From positions 34,563,046 to 34,627,045 of the forward strand of contig NC_044559.1 in NCBI RefSeq assembly GCF_007565055.1: a stretch of 64,000 nt of DNA, read 5' to 3'. Positions 23,601-37,800 of this stretch are shown one piece after another. The notes beneath the pieces are model-generated. The model saw only the letters and a list, made by a program, of their open reading frames with translations, was not told where the DNA came from and did not search any database. Within the stretch, counting starts at the first letter, position 1. Each line of letters begins with the position of its first letter. The position numbers and the translations under genes were made by a program. Source of the DNA: Rhinopithecus roxellana. Lineage: Eukaryota; Chordata; Mammalia; Primates; Cercopithecidae.

Positions 23601-26600
23601 GGCATGTATTTCAGAGAGTTATCCCCTAGCTGACGGCCACACCACCACCCACACAAGGAGTCCAGGGAGGAGCTGAGACCAAGGGACTGGAAGGGTGGCC
23701 TCTTCCCCAGCCTTGAGCACAAACTGCTCAGGCACCACTGAAGGGGATCCTTGGGTCTGATTTTCAGGGATACTGGGCTGTAGAAGCTACGGGGTGACAC
23801 AGTGGAAGAAAAAGAAGTGCAGAAGACTCAAAGGCCCTTGACTTTACTGCCAGCTGCCAGAAAGTTGTAAGAGACATCTTCAGTGAGTTCATGACACCCC
23901 AGAATTGTGCAGTGAACAACTCGAACAACTGTAAGCAGTGGCCCTACTGAACAGAGATCATGGAAAGGGAGTGGAGTTAGCCTATGTGCCCATAGATTTA
24001 TAGCTTTAATCAAACAGACTGGGAGCTACAGGGTCAGATTTGATCTGCCGACAGGAAGAACTTTCTCACCATCAGAGTTGTCCAGAAATCTGAATGGGCC
24101 ATTGGTTTCTCAGGAGGTAATGAGTTTCCCATCACTGGAGGCTTTTTAAGCACAGGCTGAAAAACCACTTATAGGGAGTGAAGAGTATTGAATTTAACTC
24201 TCAAGAAACTGGGCCCTACAAGAACTCTGCCAACAGCTTCAGACAGTTTGGTGTGTGCATGAACGGACGCCAAAGCAGACTGCTCCTGGGATCCAGAGTC
24301 CATCTTGAGATGTCATAGCCTCTGGGGAATGGGCTGAGATGTCGAGGTTGGGCATTTTTGCAAAGAGTAGATTCAGTTTAAAAACATCCCTGTTCAGTAT
24401 CTGACTTAACCTTTCAAAGGACTTGTGCTTTGATGGTATTTGTCAGCTCCCTGCTGGCTCTAGACAACCGTGTGGCGAAGGAGACCCCATGCTCGTGCCC
24501 ATGAGCAAGCTGCTTCTTTGGTTGGTCTTGCTGGAGACAGCGCATGGTGAGGGCCTTGCTGGAGCAGAAGGTGTCCAGTCCACAGTCCCCAATGGGTGGT
24601 GGAGGAGGTAGCCAGCAAACAGCACAGACTCTGCCCATCTCCCCAAAGCAGGTGCCACGACAGCCAGCAGGCCTGTGGAAATGCCTCTTCAAAGCTGGCT
24701 TGGCTCTGCCCAGCAATGCAGGCTGAGCCCATCCATCAGCTGTCCTACTGCCTGCCAGCGAGAGTCTCTGCTGGGCTTGCCCCGCCAGCCAGATTGGAAG
24801 CGTCAAATGCAGGCCGACAGGTCTGGGGTTTGGAGGAGGCCCTCAGAGGAGCCGTCTGTGCCACAGTGATGGATGACGCCAACAGGGACGACATTCCGGG
24901 GATTTTGATTCCGTTCCACACATCTGGCAAGCTCCTTAACCAGAGCAGCTGCAAAGCCCCCATCGCAGGAACTCTGAGCATTTTCTGAGAGACCCCGAAC
25001 ATGGACCGAGTTAATCCTGGTCAAGGGACCCAGAACATGAGCTTAAGAAGGTTTCCCAATGTATGTTACTTCCTGAAAGCTAAAACCCATGGAGTTTCAT
25101 GAAACCCAAACCTATAAGAGGTTCCAGGATTGTAAAAAGGCACATAAGACTTGGAGTTAGGTAGACCTGGGTTATGATGTCATCTCCTTTGGCCTTCATT
25201 TTTCCTTATCTGCAAAATAGGACCTGTGCCATGGGGTTGCTCTAGGGTGAAGTAAGATTGTGGGTAACCACATTTATTTAGTTTAGTGTCTGATATTTAG
25301 AAAATACTCAGTACATTATAACCTATTACTAGGATAATTTGGCTTAACTCAGGATACTCTCGTGATCCTTCCTGATAATTTCTAGAAACAGACTCTGAAA
25401 ACTAGACAAACCCACAAGAATTTCTTTTTATTCCTGATAGAAAATGCTCGAACACCTGCCCCTTTCTTTCCCAAAGCTCTTCCCTTTTCTGTAGCCTCAA
25501 GAAACTTACAAATAATCTATGTTTAAACCTGAACTGTTTTTCTACAGTCTACCAGTGGCACCAAAATGTATGTCAGGCTGCTGTGCCTCTCTCCCCAGGA
25601 AAATATGTGGATGAGTTTCTAGATTTCTACAGAGTTCATCAGGTATTTTCTTTGCCAAGTACATTTGACCCATTTCTCACACAGTTTCTGACTGAAATTC
25701 CCTATTTGCTCTGCTTTAAGCAGGCACCATCTTTTTGGCCAGCAAAGCTGCATGCAGGCCAATCAGAAGGCAGGAAGGCTTGACCACTAAGGGAAAAATA
25801 AATCTGTCAATCACATACATTAACTACAGGTAGGGCTTTGTGCTGGGCACTCTGGGGTTAAAAGAGGAATGGAAATGGCCCTTCCTCTTAATAAACTATC
25901 TAGTTGGAGGAAACAAATAAGATAGACCAAATACCCAAGATAGAGGTGCCATCTGAGATCCAGCTATGACACTTAAAACTCTCCAGCCAACTGGGCCACA
26001 GAGGAATGTTCTTGTATCTAAAATTCTTAGCCCATTAGCAATCTAATATCAATCAAGTCCTGTGTGTCGGTTTGTTATTATTGCATAATACACTACCCCA
26101 AACTTAGTAGCTTAAACCACTGACCATATATTTAGGTCACAATTCTTTGGGTTGACAATCTTGGCTGGGTTCAGCTGGGCAATTCTTCTGGGCTGCGTCA
26201 GGTTCAGTTGATCCTGACTGGGCTTGCTCATGTGTCTGCAGAAGCTGGCAGATTGGCTGGCGTCTTATCTTGCTGAATATTGACTGGGCTTTCTTATGTG
26301 TCTGAGGCCTCAGCTAGGACCACTAGGCCAGCTGTTGTCCACGTGTTCTCATACGCTCTTGCAGAATAGGCCAAACTGTTCACATGGCAGTCACATGGGT
26401 CCAGGATCTGGAGAGAGAGAGAGTCAAGAGAGAGCAAGACTTCTTGGGGCCCAGGCTCTGAGCTGGCACACCATCCTTCCATCACACATGCTATTGACCA
26501 AAGCATGTCCTAAGGTCAACCCAGAACCAAGGGCAGAGAAACTGACTCAATCTCTTGGTGGGAGAAGCTGAAAAGTCACATTTGCAAAGGGTATGGGTAC

Positions 26601-29600
26601 AGTGGGGGTGGAGAATCAAGGGCTATTTTTGTCATCAGATTGGCTCATACCAAGGCAGAGTTTCACTGTGGAACTTGAGGGCACTAGGCCTAGACTTGGT
26701 CGCTTCTAGCTCCCTCACCTCTTTACTGCTCTTTAATCTCCTTCCTTAGCTGGCTTTCATCCCCTACCCAACCTTGGCTGGAGGCTTCCTTGAGGGCAAG
26801 GCCACATCCTGCTCTTATTTGTATAACTCTCCACCATTCCCAATGCCATCCTGCACCTGGCATAACACTTGGTCCATTGTAGGTTCACAAGACAAGTTAC
26901 TTACACAGACAATAGGATTAAGTGCCAACATAATGGGAAAGACAAAATAAGGTTTAAGCCTGAAAGTGGAGAAACCCTCTCAGATGATGCTCCGATAAAG
27001 CACCTTCGAATCACATGGCAGCCCATCCCAAATGGAAAGGATCTTGGTGACTTTCCTTGCATATCCACCAGCTAGTTGGCTTCTTCCACCCTGGCTATCT
27101 GGGGCCACTGAGCTCTGCTGGCTCTATCCATCTCCACTGAGGCCCACAGGCCCTAGAGAATAGGAAGCCTTTCTTAGCAGGAATATGATTCAAAGCCTAC
27201 GTATTTTATTTCTTCTTTGGCTTCACTGAGAGGTGAGCAGACCTTGTTAATAGGTCTGGATTCAAGTCAAAATCCTCTAACAGACATGTCATTCATCCCT
27301 CATCACCTGGAAAAGTCACACCATACCATCTACATTAGAATCTTCCCCATTTCTAAATATCTGCAAAAGAAGTAATTCTTAATGGCCATGCCAAGATTAG
27401 CCGATCTGACTGCCAATCTGTGGGAGAGATGGGAGAAATTACAGAAACAACCTAAAGGGCACTTATCTATAAACACCTGTTAGAAAACAAAAATAAACTC
27501 TCCAAAGAAAAAGAAATAACTAAGCAATGCAATCATCTCATTACCAAACCCCATTGTCTCTCCTAAATGTCAGTTTGAAATCTTTCATGTCAAACTCAGA
27601 AAAACATTTTTTTTCTCACTTTCTCCCTCTCTTTCTCTGCTTTATCACGCTAGATGGAGGAAAACTTTATTTGCTCCAGGAAGACAATGGTCTTATCTTC
27701 AACCTGGATCCTCAGCCCTAAAAAGGTGGCCTCCCCCGGGAGCATTTTCATAGTGGGGAAAAGCAGTTCGGGAGAAATAATGAGCAAGCCAAGGGAGTCT
27801 TGACTTGACACTGTGATAAATGAGGTGAAACTTTGGCAAGAAACCAGAGTTGGCGTATTCAAAAAAGAAATAAAAAGCTAGTTCCATTTTAATGGGAAAT
27901 ATAAAACAGCCATTGTGCAAAAGTCGATTTTTCAAAAGCCAGAGAGATAAAGACTCTAACAGAATGACTGAGAGACGAGTAAGATAATGTGGTTGATAAT
28001 CAGGCTTAGGTAAAGTGCCATCCTCCAAGCCATCAGCTAGCTCCATAGGAGTGCCTTTTCAAGTCAGCTATCTGCATTTGCTCCTGCCTCATTATCATAT
28101 GCATCTCTGGACAGCTTCCTTGCAGCTTCAACTTGCCGACTTGCCATACTCCCGCCGGCTGGAGAGAGCAAAGTCAACCTGATTTTCTTCAAATTCCAAA
28201 CTTCCACAGACCTACCAGCCACAGAGCTACCAGGATGTCCCCACAAGGCCCCAGAGAACAAACAGCTTGAGTCCAGCTAACCTTACACATACCTGTTTTT
28301 TCCCCAATGACCAGTCTAGTGTAAGTTTTACAACCGTAGGCAAGATCCATAAACTTTTACAAGGTTATCCTTGGGAAATTCCTAATGGGCAGGCTGGATA
28401 CTCAATGGGGATGGTGGGACACGTTTTCCCAAGGGTAAGTGTGGGAATATCCGAGGCAATGTAAGGCACCAGTTGAAACAGTTGAGTGCTGTAGTTGAAC
28501 CAGTGAGATTTAGGGGTTATATGGAGACAAACTGCCATAGTTCATATCCTGCACTTTAGTAGCTATGTGACCTTGGCCGAGTTACTAGATCTCTGTCAGC
28601 CTCAGGTTTCTCAACTTAGAGTGAACAATACACCTCCTAGATTTTTATGAAGATGAAGTTAGACGGTGCATGTGAAGTGCTTAGCACAGGGCATGGTACA
28701 TAGTAAAGGCTCAATAAATGTTATCTGTTAAAATGACTCTGTAGATACTGCTTGGGAGTAGTTTGATGCCATGATCAAAAGGAAAATGGTGAGTTTTCTT
28801 TGATTTCATTCAACTTGGTGACAAATGAAGTCCCATCAAGAAATATTATTCACAGGATAAGCCAACCAGGCACTCAAGTATAGTGTAATCTGACCCCGGG
28901 CAGACCCCATGTAGGACCCTGTAGATGTGCTAGGTCCCAGTCCTCTTCCTGCTGTTCAAAGATGAGAAAACCAAGACTCGATAATACAGTTGGCTTACCC
29001 AAGGTCAAGGGAGTAGAAAGCTGGGACTTGGCTTCTTCTCTTCACTTCCAATCAGGTGCTCATGACCCTGCTAAATGTCAACACCACCTTGCCTGGTCAT
29101 AACATCCCCCAAGTGAAAAGATGCAAAGCCTGAGCCCTCTTTTCCACTCCCCTCACTGTGCAGAACTGGAGAGACACATGATTCCTCCTGCAGGACTTTG
29201 AATTCTTTGGGGAAAAGGTGTCCAACTAAATAAAATGCTGACCTATTTAAGTAGAATGATTAGTATTTCTTCTGTCCTGTTACCACCATGCAGACTGGAC
29301 CCCTGACCAGTATGACTACAGCTACGAGGATTATAATCAGGAAGAGAATACCAGTAGCACACTTACCCACCCTGAGAATCCTGACTGGTACTACACTGAG
29401 GACCAAGCTGGTAGGTACCAAATCTCTTTCAGGGACTCTCCTGGGAGAAGGACAGAGGGGAGTGTACATTGGACCACATGCAAGGGCCTCTCTCTCCTCC
29501 TCTCTGACCAGCATTGTAAAATAGCTATGGAAGAAATTATGTGGACTGGCTTTTCTTCTGTTAGATTCATATGCTGTGAGGACTGGGGAGGTTCTTAGAG

Positions 29601-32600
29601 ACCATCTCCCCTACCCTCAAATGACAGATGAGGTAAGTGAGGCTAAGAGAGGAGCTGACTTAGCCAAGGTCATGCAGCAAGTTAATGCAACATTGTTCAG
29701 GTTTCCTGATGCTGTGAATAGCAGCTGTGTTCAAAACCATTCCCATATCTTAGATTACAGGTCAGACCCTAAGGATGCAGGAAGTCCATGTCAGCCTTGA
29801 GCACCAGACTGTAGCATGTGCACATTCAGCTTTGGGACTTTCCTTCCCTCCTGCCTTTGCCAGGACTTTTCCTTCCCTTTCAACTTTTTCTTTCTCCCTT
29901 CACTCTTTAGAAGCTTTCCACAGTTGTTAGATCGTGTGTGTGTGTGCATGTGTGTGTGTATTCACACACATGTGCTCCTACCACACTTGTTTTTATTTTC
30001 GTGGCTTCTTAACCCCAGCAATGGGACAGAAAAGAAAATAAGAAGCTGGGTCCAAGCAATGCCATGTGACTAAACCAGGAGAAGGAATGGAAAGCACTTA
30101 GCAGCTGGAATAAAAGCTGTGTAACTGTGCAAAGTGGCCTGGAAGGCAGGGCCAAGATACAGGGCATGGGGGAACATCAGAAGGGACCATCAAAACAAGA
30201 GCAGGGCCCAGGGATCCTAGTTCCTGAACCAAAGAACAATGTGTGTGAACAGAAGGATAAAGAATTCCCCAAGGGAAGATCCATTCAGACAACCATGAAA
30301 GCCACAGGCACAGATGAAATATGACAAAATCTAACTGAACAAGTAGTTGAAGAAAGATGAAGGCCACTGGGTCATTTCCTCCTCGCCGCCAATTCTTCTG
30401 TCACCCTCTTGCCTTTGGTCTTCTCTCCTGATGTTCAGAAAGCTTGCGTTTCATTAGGGGTGGGTTTTCTTTCCCCACTCCTGACCTCCACCCCTGGGCA
30501 CTGGAAGTAGGGGAGGTCTTCAGGCTTGTGAAATACCTTCAGCATCAGAGACAGACCCTGTGGCACTCCCAGCAAGACTGGGAGGAGAAAAACACTGATG
30601 AGGGAAAAGGGGAGTTTCTCAATGAGAAAGGCCCCGTCCAAAGCCAGGCCGAGGGGAGACAGTCGTGGTTCCTTCTCGCCTCTCCTCTCACTAACCTGAA
30701 TCCCTTTCTCTGGTCAGGTGACTGCAATTTTCCTTGCTGTTTAAGGACAATGTATGTTTTCCTGCTTTCCCCAGTTTCTGGCTTGGTAGTTACTCTCTCA
30801 TTTGGGGCAGGAGACTGAAATTAGATGAAAAAGTGGGGGACTTCTCACCTGCTATTCCTTACTGACATTGCCTTCTTGTCATGTGTCTTAGATCCGTGCC
30901 AGCCCAACCCCTGTGAACACGGTGGGGACTGCCTTGTTCATGGGAGGACCTTCACGTGCAGCTGCCTGGCCCCTTTCTCTGGGAATAAGTGTCAGAAAGG
31001 TGGGTGCATCATCACTAGATCCACTCTTTCCTCTGAGTTAAACAAGAAGTGATCCTTTCTGTGTCAGAAAGCACTGCATGATGCCATGGAAAGGATTGTA
31101 ACTGCAAATACTGTATCATGCATAGTGGATTCCTCTGCAGGGTCCCAGGCAGCCTCTCACTGGATCCTCACCCCTGCACTGTGAGATGGAACTAGTACAT
31201 CCATTCTCCAGATGGGAAGATTGAGGGTGAGAGGGGATAAGAGCTGGACTCTAACCAAGATGTATTGCAAACTCAGGACTTTATACTTAGAGTGTTTTGT
31301 CTAGCTGCAACAGAGCAATGTTGTCCTCAAATGGGAGAGCAGGGAGGATCTCAGGGCACATGAGACCCAACCCAGTCAGAGAAAGGTAACCCAGAGAGTG
31401 AGGGCATTTGACCAAGGTCACACAGCTGGATAGGTGTAGAGCAGAAATTAGAGCCCTCGTGCCTGACTTCTGGCCCATGCTCTTTCATTCTGCCATCCTC
31501 ACTGTGTCTGCTGTTGGTGAACTCTTGTGGGCATAACATGAGGCCATGGAATAAAGCTTCAAGAATAGGACTCCTAGGGGCTAATTGTACCCCTAGAGAA
31601 AATCTGGATTCAGGCTGCTCTAGCAACCATCTTACTTGGTGGAAGGCAAGGGGGGTCTTAGGTGTATGCATGGCTTTGTGGTTGACTTCTTCCCTTGGTG
31701 TCCTCTTCACTTGTTCTTTCCATTTTCAATCCTGCAATTTCTTCAATAAATTTTTCAGGATGGTTGAGAATATCGAGTATAAACACAGTGTCTGGGCTTA
31801 CTCAACTTCTCAGAAAAGTAACAAAACTGCAAAAGCACTCTGAAGTTAGCTAGAAAATGGAGGGACTAAAATTGCGGCTCTGTTTGTTGAATGTGTAACT
31901 ATTATCAATGTTTTTATTAAGATAGAAAAATTAAGACTATGGGCATGGGAAACAACGTGGAAGACAATCCGCTATGACCCCAAAATTAGACAGAAGTCTT
32001 GTCCTGGCGTAGCCTAGTGTTTCAGGACCACGGACAAGGCTACAAACCCTGTCAGTCATCCCATCCCCAAACATTGTATTGTACATGTATCCCTCTAAGG
32101 AAAATGTGCCCCAAAGAGTGTCTTATATTTTGCCCCCACTTCTCTATGGATCTCCTACAGTGCAAAACACGTGCAAGGACAACCCATGTGGCCGGGGCCA
32201 ATGTCTCATTACCCAGAATCCTCCCTACTACCGCTGTGTCTGCAAACACCCTTACACAGGCCCCAGCTGCTCCCAAGGTAAGTGGTGGAGGCCCCTTCGA
32301 CGCTAGGCTCTCTGTGCCCTATTTTTTACCTGCACCCTTCTGCATGGAAGGCCAGATGCACCTGATGTTTTTGTGGCAGGCATCCAAGATGGTCCCTTTC
32401 CCTAGGATTTCTAAAGATTAATTATCCCTGGATTGACTCAATTCAGTGGGAGTTGACTGGTCTGTGTCCCTTCCCATCCAAAAAGAATCATCTTGAAACT
32501 CAATTCTTCCAGGAAGTAGACCCTGTTCTATTCCTGAGGGGACCAAGTAGGGGAATGAATACATATTGAGTCCCTGCTGTGAGGCAGGCATTGTCTCAGG

Positions 32601-34272
32601 AAACATACGTTCTCTTTTGCATTCTCCAAAAACACCTCAAGGAAGAGTCTTACAGATGAAAAGCCTGAAATGTAGACAGGTGAACTCATTTGCTCATGGC
32701 CACATGGGTATCAGCAGGCAGAGATCTACCTAGCTCAGATGGGACCCAGCACTCCTGCTCCAACCATGCTTCTTCATTTTCTTACTGAGTAACCCATCTA
32801 CTTAAGTGCACTTAGTCTTGGCCTCCAGCCATATTGCTTCATCCACGTTAGCTCACGTTCTTAAGGCTTCTGTGTACACTTACTAGAGAGTCAGTGGATC
32901 TGTCTTTCCCCTCTGGTGACCCACCTTTCGTGAAAGGATGGACACCAGTAGAATGCCACCAATGTCTCCTTGTCATCTCAGACGTGGGCTGCAACGCCTT
33001 CTGAAGAGCCTTCCTGGCCCCATTCCTTTGTTCACAGTGGTTCCTGTGTGCAGGCCAAACCCCTGCCAGAATAGTGGTACCTGCTCCCGGCATAAGCGGA
33101 GATCCAAGTTCACCTGTGCCTGTCCTGATCAGTTCAAGGGGAAATTCTGTGAAATAGGTATGGGTCTCTGCCACCACCTCATCAGGGCCACAAGTGAGGC
33201 CTCTGGAACCCTTTTCTCTCCCGATTTTGTTGCCAGAATGTGGTTCAAATCAAGTTTCCCAAACTCTACTATTGTCTCAGCCTTCTCGCCTAAGGGGATA
33301 GGGTGTGTCTGGCTTCGTGTAAAGAAACTAATAAACTGGGGTATAGTGCAGGCAAGTCAAACCTCCTGGGCATCCCTAGGCCTTAGCCCACCTTCCATCA
33401 GTTCTTGTGTGAGCCAGAATTAAAGAACTAAGCTCTCACACCCTACAACCACTATATTTCATATTTTAAGCAGGATTAAATGTGGGACATTCAACACTTT
33501 TTTTTTTTTTTCTGAAATTTGTAGTGAAATCCCAGGGTGATAAATATGCAGGTCCAGTTCTCTCACCACTTGATATACCCACCAAGTCCTTTTTAGGAGG
33601 AGCACGCCAGTGGCTGTTGGTTCTCACATTGCTACCTGCTCTCTCGGAGGTTCTGATGACTGCTATGTTGGCGATGGCTACTCTTACCGAGGGAAAATGA
33701 ATAGGACAGTCAACCAGCATGCATGCCTTTACTGGAACTCCCACCTCCTCTTGCAGGAGAATTACAACATGTTTATGGAGGATGCTGAAACCCATGGGAT
33801 TGGGGAGCATAATTTCTGCAGGTAACAGTTACCTTATTCATGCTCAGTTGATTTTGGTCACTTATTTTAAAACAGATCATTGAAACTCATCAGCCTCTTT
33901 TCTAGGAAGATGTTCTTACTCAGGATAGGCGATGTTATGCTGCTGTAGTAAACAACTGCCAAATATCAGTGGCTCAAATACATCAAAGTCTATTTCCAGG
34001 TCGGTCACTGTGGTTTATGCCTGTAATCATAGCACTTTTGGAGGCTGAGGTAGGCAGATTGCTTGAGCCCAAGAGTTCGAGACCAGCCTGGACAAAATGG
34101 CAAAGCCCCGTCTCTACCAAAAAAAAAAAAAAAAATAGCTGAATGTGGTGGTCAGCACCTGCAGCCCCAGCTAATCAGGAGGCTGAGATGGGAGGATCAT
34201 CTGAACCCAGGAGGTCAAGGCTGCAGTGAACCACAGCACTCCAGCCTGGGTGGCAAAGTAAGACCCTGTCTC

Positions 34273-34307
<35 letters not shown>

Positions 34308-34816
34308 GAAAAGAAAAAAAGTCTATTTTGTACTAATGTTCCAAGTATCATGTGGGTTGGTGGTGATGGTAGCGGATTCAGCTCCACAGGGTTCCTCAAA
34401 TACTCAGGATTGGCAAGAAGAGACTGGGGAATGAAGCATGAGTTTTTCACTACTTCAGCCTAGAAGGGACACATCCTCTTCCCACACATACTTTGTTGGT
34501 CAGAAATAATCACATGAGCCCACATAACTTCCAGGCAGAGACGGAGAAGAGCAAGTGGAATGTCTGTCGAAGGTGATGGTCTCTAACCCAAAGATGTTCA
34601 GGCTTTCCCATGTAAGGGTAATGCCACCACCCTCCCTGGTGGTGATCTAGTTTCCTTCTTCCTTTTCTGCTGCCTCCAGGCCACTCCATTGGCTTCCTGC
34701 CACTACCCTTTGTCTAGCCAAGGCCAATGAGTCAGATGAGTTACAGATTAAAGGGAGGAGGTCTTTGTGTGGTTTTGAACTGGCTTCATAAATAAGGATT
34801 TTTTTTCTTTTTTCTA

Positions 34817-34848
<32 letters not shown>

Positions 34849-37800
34849 GAGACAGAGTCTCACTCAGTCACCCAGGCTAGAGTGCAGTGGCACCATCTCA
34901 GCTCACTGCAACCTCTGCCTCCCAGGTTCAAGCGATTCTCCAGCCTCAGCCTCCCAAGCAGCTGGGATTACAGGCACACAACACCAGACCTGGCTAATTT
35001 TTGTATTTTTAGTAGAGATGGGTTTTACCATCTTGGCCAGCCTGATCTTGAACTCCTGACCTCATGATCCACCTGCCTTGGCCTCCCAAAGTGCTAGGAT
35101 TACAAGCATGAGCCACCGCACTTGGCCATGAAGATTTTTTTTTTTTTTTTTCACAAAACACTAGCACCTTCCACTTTCTCTCACCTTGAGCTGTTCCCTT
35201 TGTGTAGCTGTCTTCGGGGGCAGCGGGGAGGGGGACCTCCTGGCAGCCTTTCTCAGAGGATTCCCATACATAGAATTCAGAGGCTCAGGCAGAGGAACCC
35301 AACTCTCACCATGTTTATGTGATGATTTTACTCTCCTGACGTGGAAAGGTCTTCAACAGGGATCTCATTTCTTTTCCTACAAATAATTTGATACGTCCTG
35401 TGGATCTGGCATGAGACTTGGGACTGCTTCCTCATCCTTGAGATTTTCCTCTGGAAGTCAAGGTTTTGCCAAAAAACTATAAACACCCTTCTGTGCTAAG
35501 GTTTTATAACCTGTTGGAGGATTCAAAAAAATGTGGTCCCGGGGGAGCACAAAAGCCTGGCACCTTCTTATGCAAAGGTTCTTTAGTAAGATCCAGTGGG
35601 TTCACCAAGCCTTGACTCTGAGTTGTTTTGTTTCGTATTTTAGAAACCCAGATGCGGACGAAAAGCCCTGGTGCTTTATTAAAGTTAGCAATAACAAGGT
35701 GAAATGGGAATACTGTGATGTCTCAGCCTGCACAGCCCAAGGTAAAGGCCATGGCTGTTCAGACGCCCAGGGGATGAGGGGATGGAGATTTGTAGGGAGA
35801 TGTCCCTGGCACCTGGTCCCTCCCTCACCCCATTCTTCCTCCACACTTGCTTTACCAATTCATAGCCCATTGCCAGCCCAACTGCCCAACCGTCTGCACC
35901 CACCAGGATGCCAAGCAGGTCTGGATACCTTTGTGGGTTCAGGTCAGGTAGTCCAACTCTAAACTCATGGTTTCTGACTCCAAATCAGTGCCCTCAACAG
36001 ATATTTACGCATCTCTTGCTGTTTGCCAGCCACTATGCTGGGCCCTGGGTGTACAATGGTGATCAAACTGGCTGGGCCCCCATAGCCTCTCAGGATGCAA
36101 AGCATCCAAATTCCAGCCTCACAGTCTTCCTGGCCATCTGCCCTGGCCCCGCTCTGTGCCCACATCTGGAACAACGTGCCCTTTCACCCTGACCAGTGGG
36201 ATTCCCTCCCTGAGCAGTTTCACATATGTGCCTTTGATCTTATGGTCGCTTTTGTCTATAACACTCTATCCCATATCTGTTCTTGTGCATATACAACTAT
36301 TCTTTGAGAACCAACTCAAATATCCCCTCCTCCAGGAAGTCCTCCTTGATTTCTCAAGTAAAATGTTATCTCTGCCTCCTTACAAATCCCAAGGAACCGA
36401 ACAAGGCACCACCTATACAACATTTACTGCCCTCTCCTTTTGTATCACAGTCATCTGTGCAAATGTTTTATCTCACCTATTCTAGTTCATCTGAATACCC
36501 TCCCCTCTACCCTGAAAAAGCCTCCACAATTGTAATTGTGCGCTAATAATGAAAGGCACAGTGATCATGCACACTTATAATTGTGGGGCCTTTGTCAATG
36601 TAGAGTAAATACCCAGTGATGGATTTGTATATTTACATAAACATAATGTATGTGTGTACATGTCAATCTTAGGAGTCACATACTCTGAAATGGAAGAAAA
36701 AAATCTGCATTGTTAATTCTATAGACTTGCTTTATGTTACGCAATGTATTCTACAAATATCAACTGTGCACCTACTGCATGCCCACCCTGTGTGCACCGG
36801 TACAGTCTCTCAGCTCTGGACCCCTGCTCAGCTGCTGGGCTCAGAGTCATACCTCTGCCTGAGCCCTGCTGAGGAACTGGAGGGAGGCTGAATGGCACAA
36901 TTTGTCTTTCTTGTGTCCCACAGACATTGCCTACCCGGAGGAAATCCCCACTGAGCCATCAACCAAGCTTCTGGGGTTTGACTCCTGCGGAAAGACTGAG
37001 ATAGCAGAGAGGAAGATCAAGAGAATCTATGGAGGCTTTAAGAGCACAGCGGGCAAGCACCCATGGCAGGCGTCCCTCCAGTCCTCGCTGCCTCTGACCG
37101 TCTCCATGCCCCAAGGCCACTTCTGTGGAGGAGCGCTGATCCACCCCTGCTGGGTGCTCACTGCTGCCCACTGCACCGAGTAGGTCCTGGCTGGGACAGG
37201 GACCAGGGTGGCTTGAGTGCCTGGGGGTGCTCTTCCCTTCCCCTCTGAGCAGCGTCTTGGTAGCTCTGGCAGCATTAGGGGTTCTGATCTGTTCAAGGGC
37301 AAAAGAATGGCTCCTGAAAGCCAGAGGGAAAACAGCTACCGTGTCTGGAATGTTTACCATGGGCACAGCACTTATTAAATGATATTTAATCCTCAGAGCT
37401 GTCTGCTGGAGGACAAGCTGAGGAAGGTCAGGGATTTTCATCTGTTTTATTAATTGTGGGATCTCCAGTGTCTTGAGTGTGCCTTCATACATAGCAAGTG
37501 CTGAGGAAATATTTGGGGAGGAAAATATTGTTATTCCCTTTTTGTAAGTGAGGATCTTGAACCTTGGGATTCTGCCTTTACCTTGCCTAAAGTCGTATGG
37601 AAAGTTAAGTGGACAAGTAAGATGGAAACCCCATTCTATCTGCTTCTTTGACTTCTTTTGTCCTGCCCTGAACAGAGGAAAGCATGCTCCTCTGTCTGAT
37701 GCCATCACCAGTGACCTTTCTGAGTCAGGTGTCTTCATCCATGCCTCTTGTGTGCCTTAGAGAAGCAAGTAACTTCTGGGGAGCTGAAGAGTCACCCCCT

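Noticed and set aside
24414..24990. Overlapping 130-codon frames on both strands in HABP2 intron 2.
   Set aside because: Open frames in a GC-rich patch with few stop triplets, without conserved motifs or splice signals; best read as chance.
32938..33423. A 161-codon frame across HABP2 exon 6 into both introns.
   Set aside because: Only 33038-33157 is exon. The splice sites and EGF cysteine spacing define it; the flanks are intron read-through.
36959..37738. A 259-codon open frame on the - strand, the longest uninterrupted frame in the window.
   Set aside because: It is largely antisense to HABP2 exon 9 and the following intron. The translation shows no domain, and the + strand frame there is the protease.
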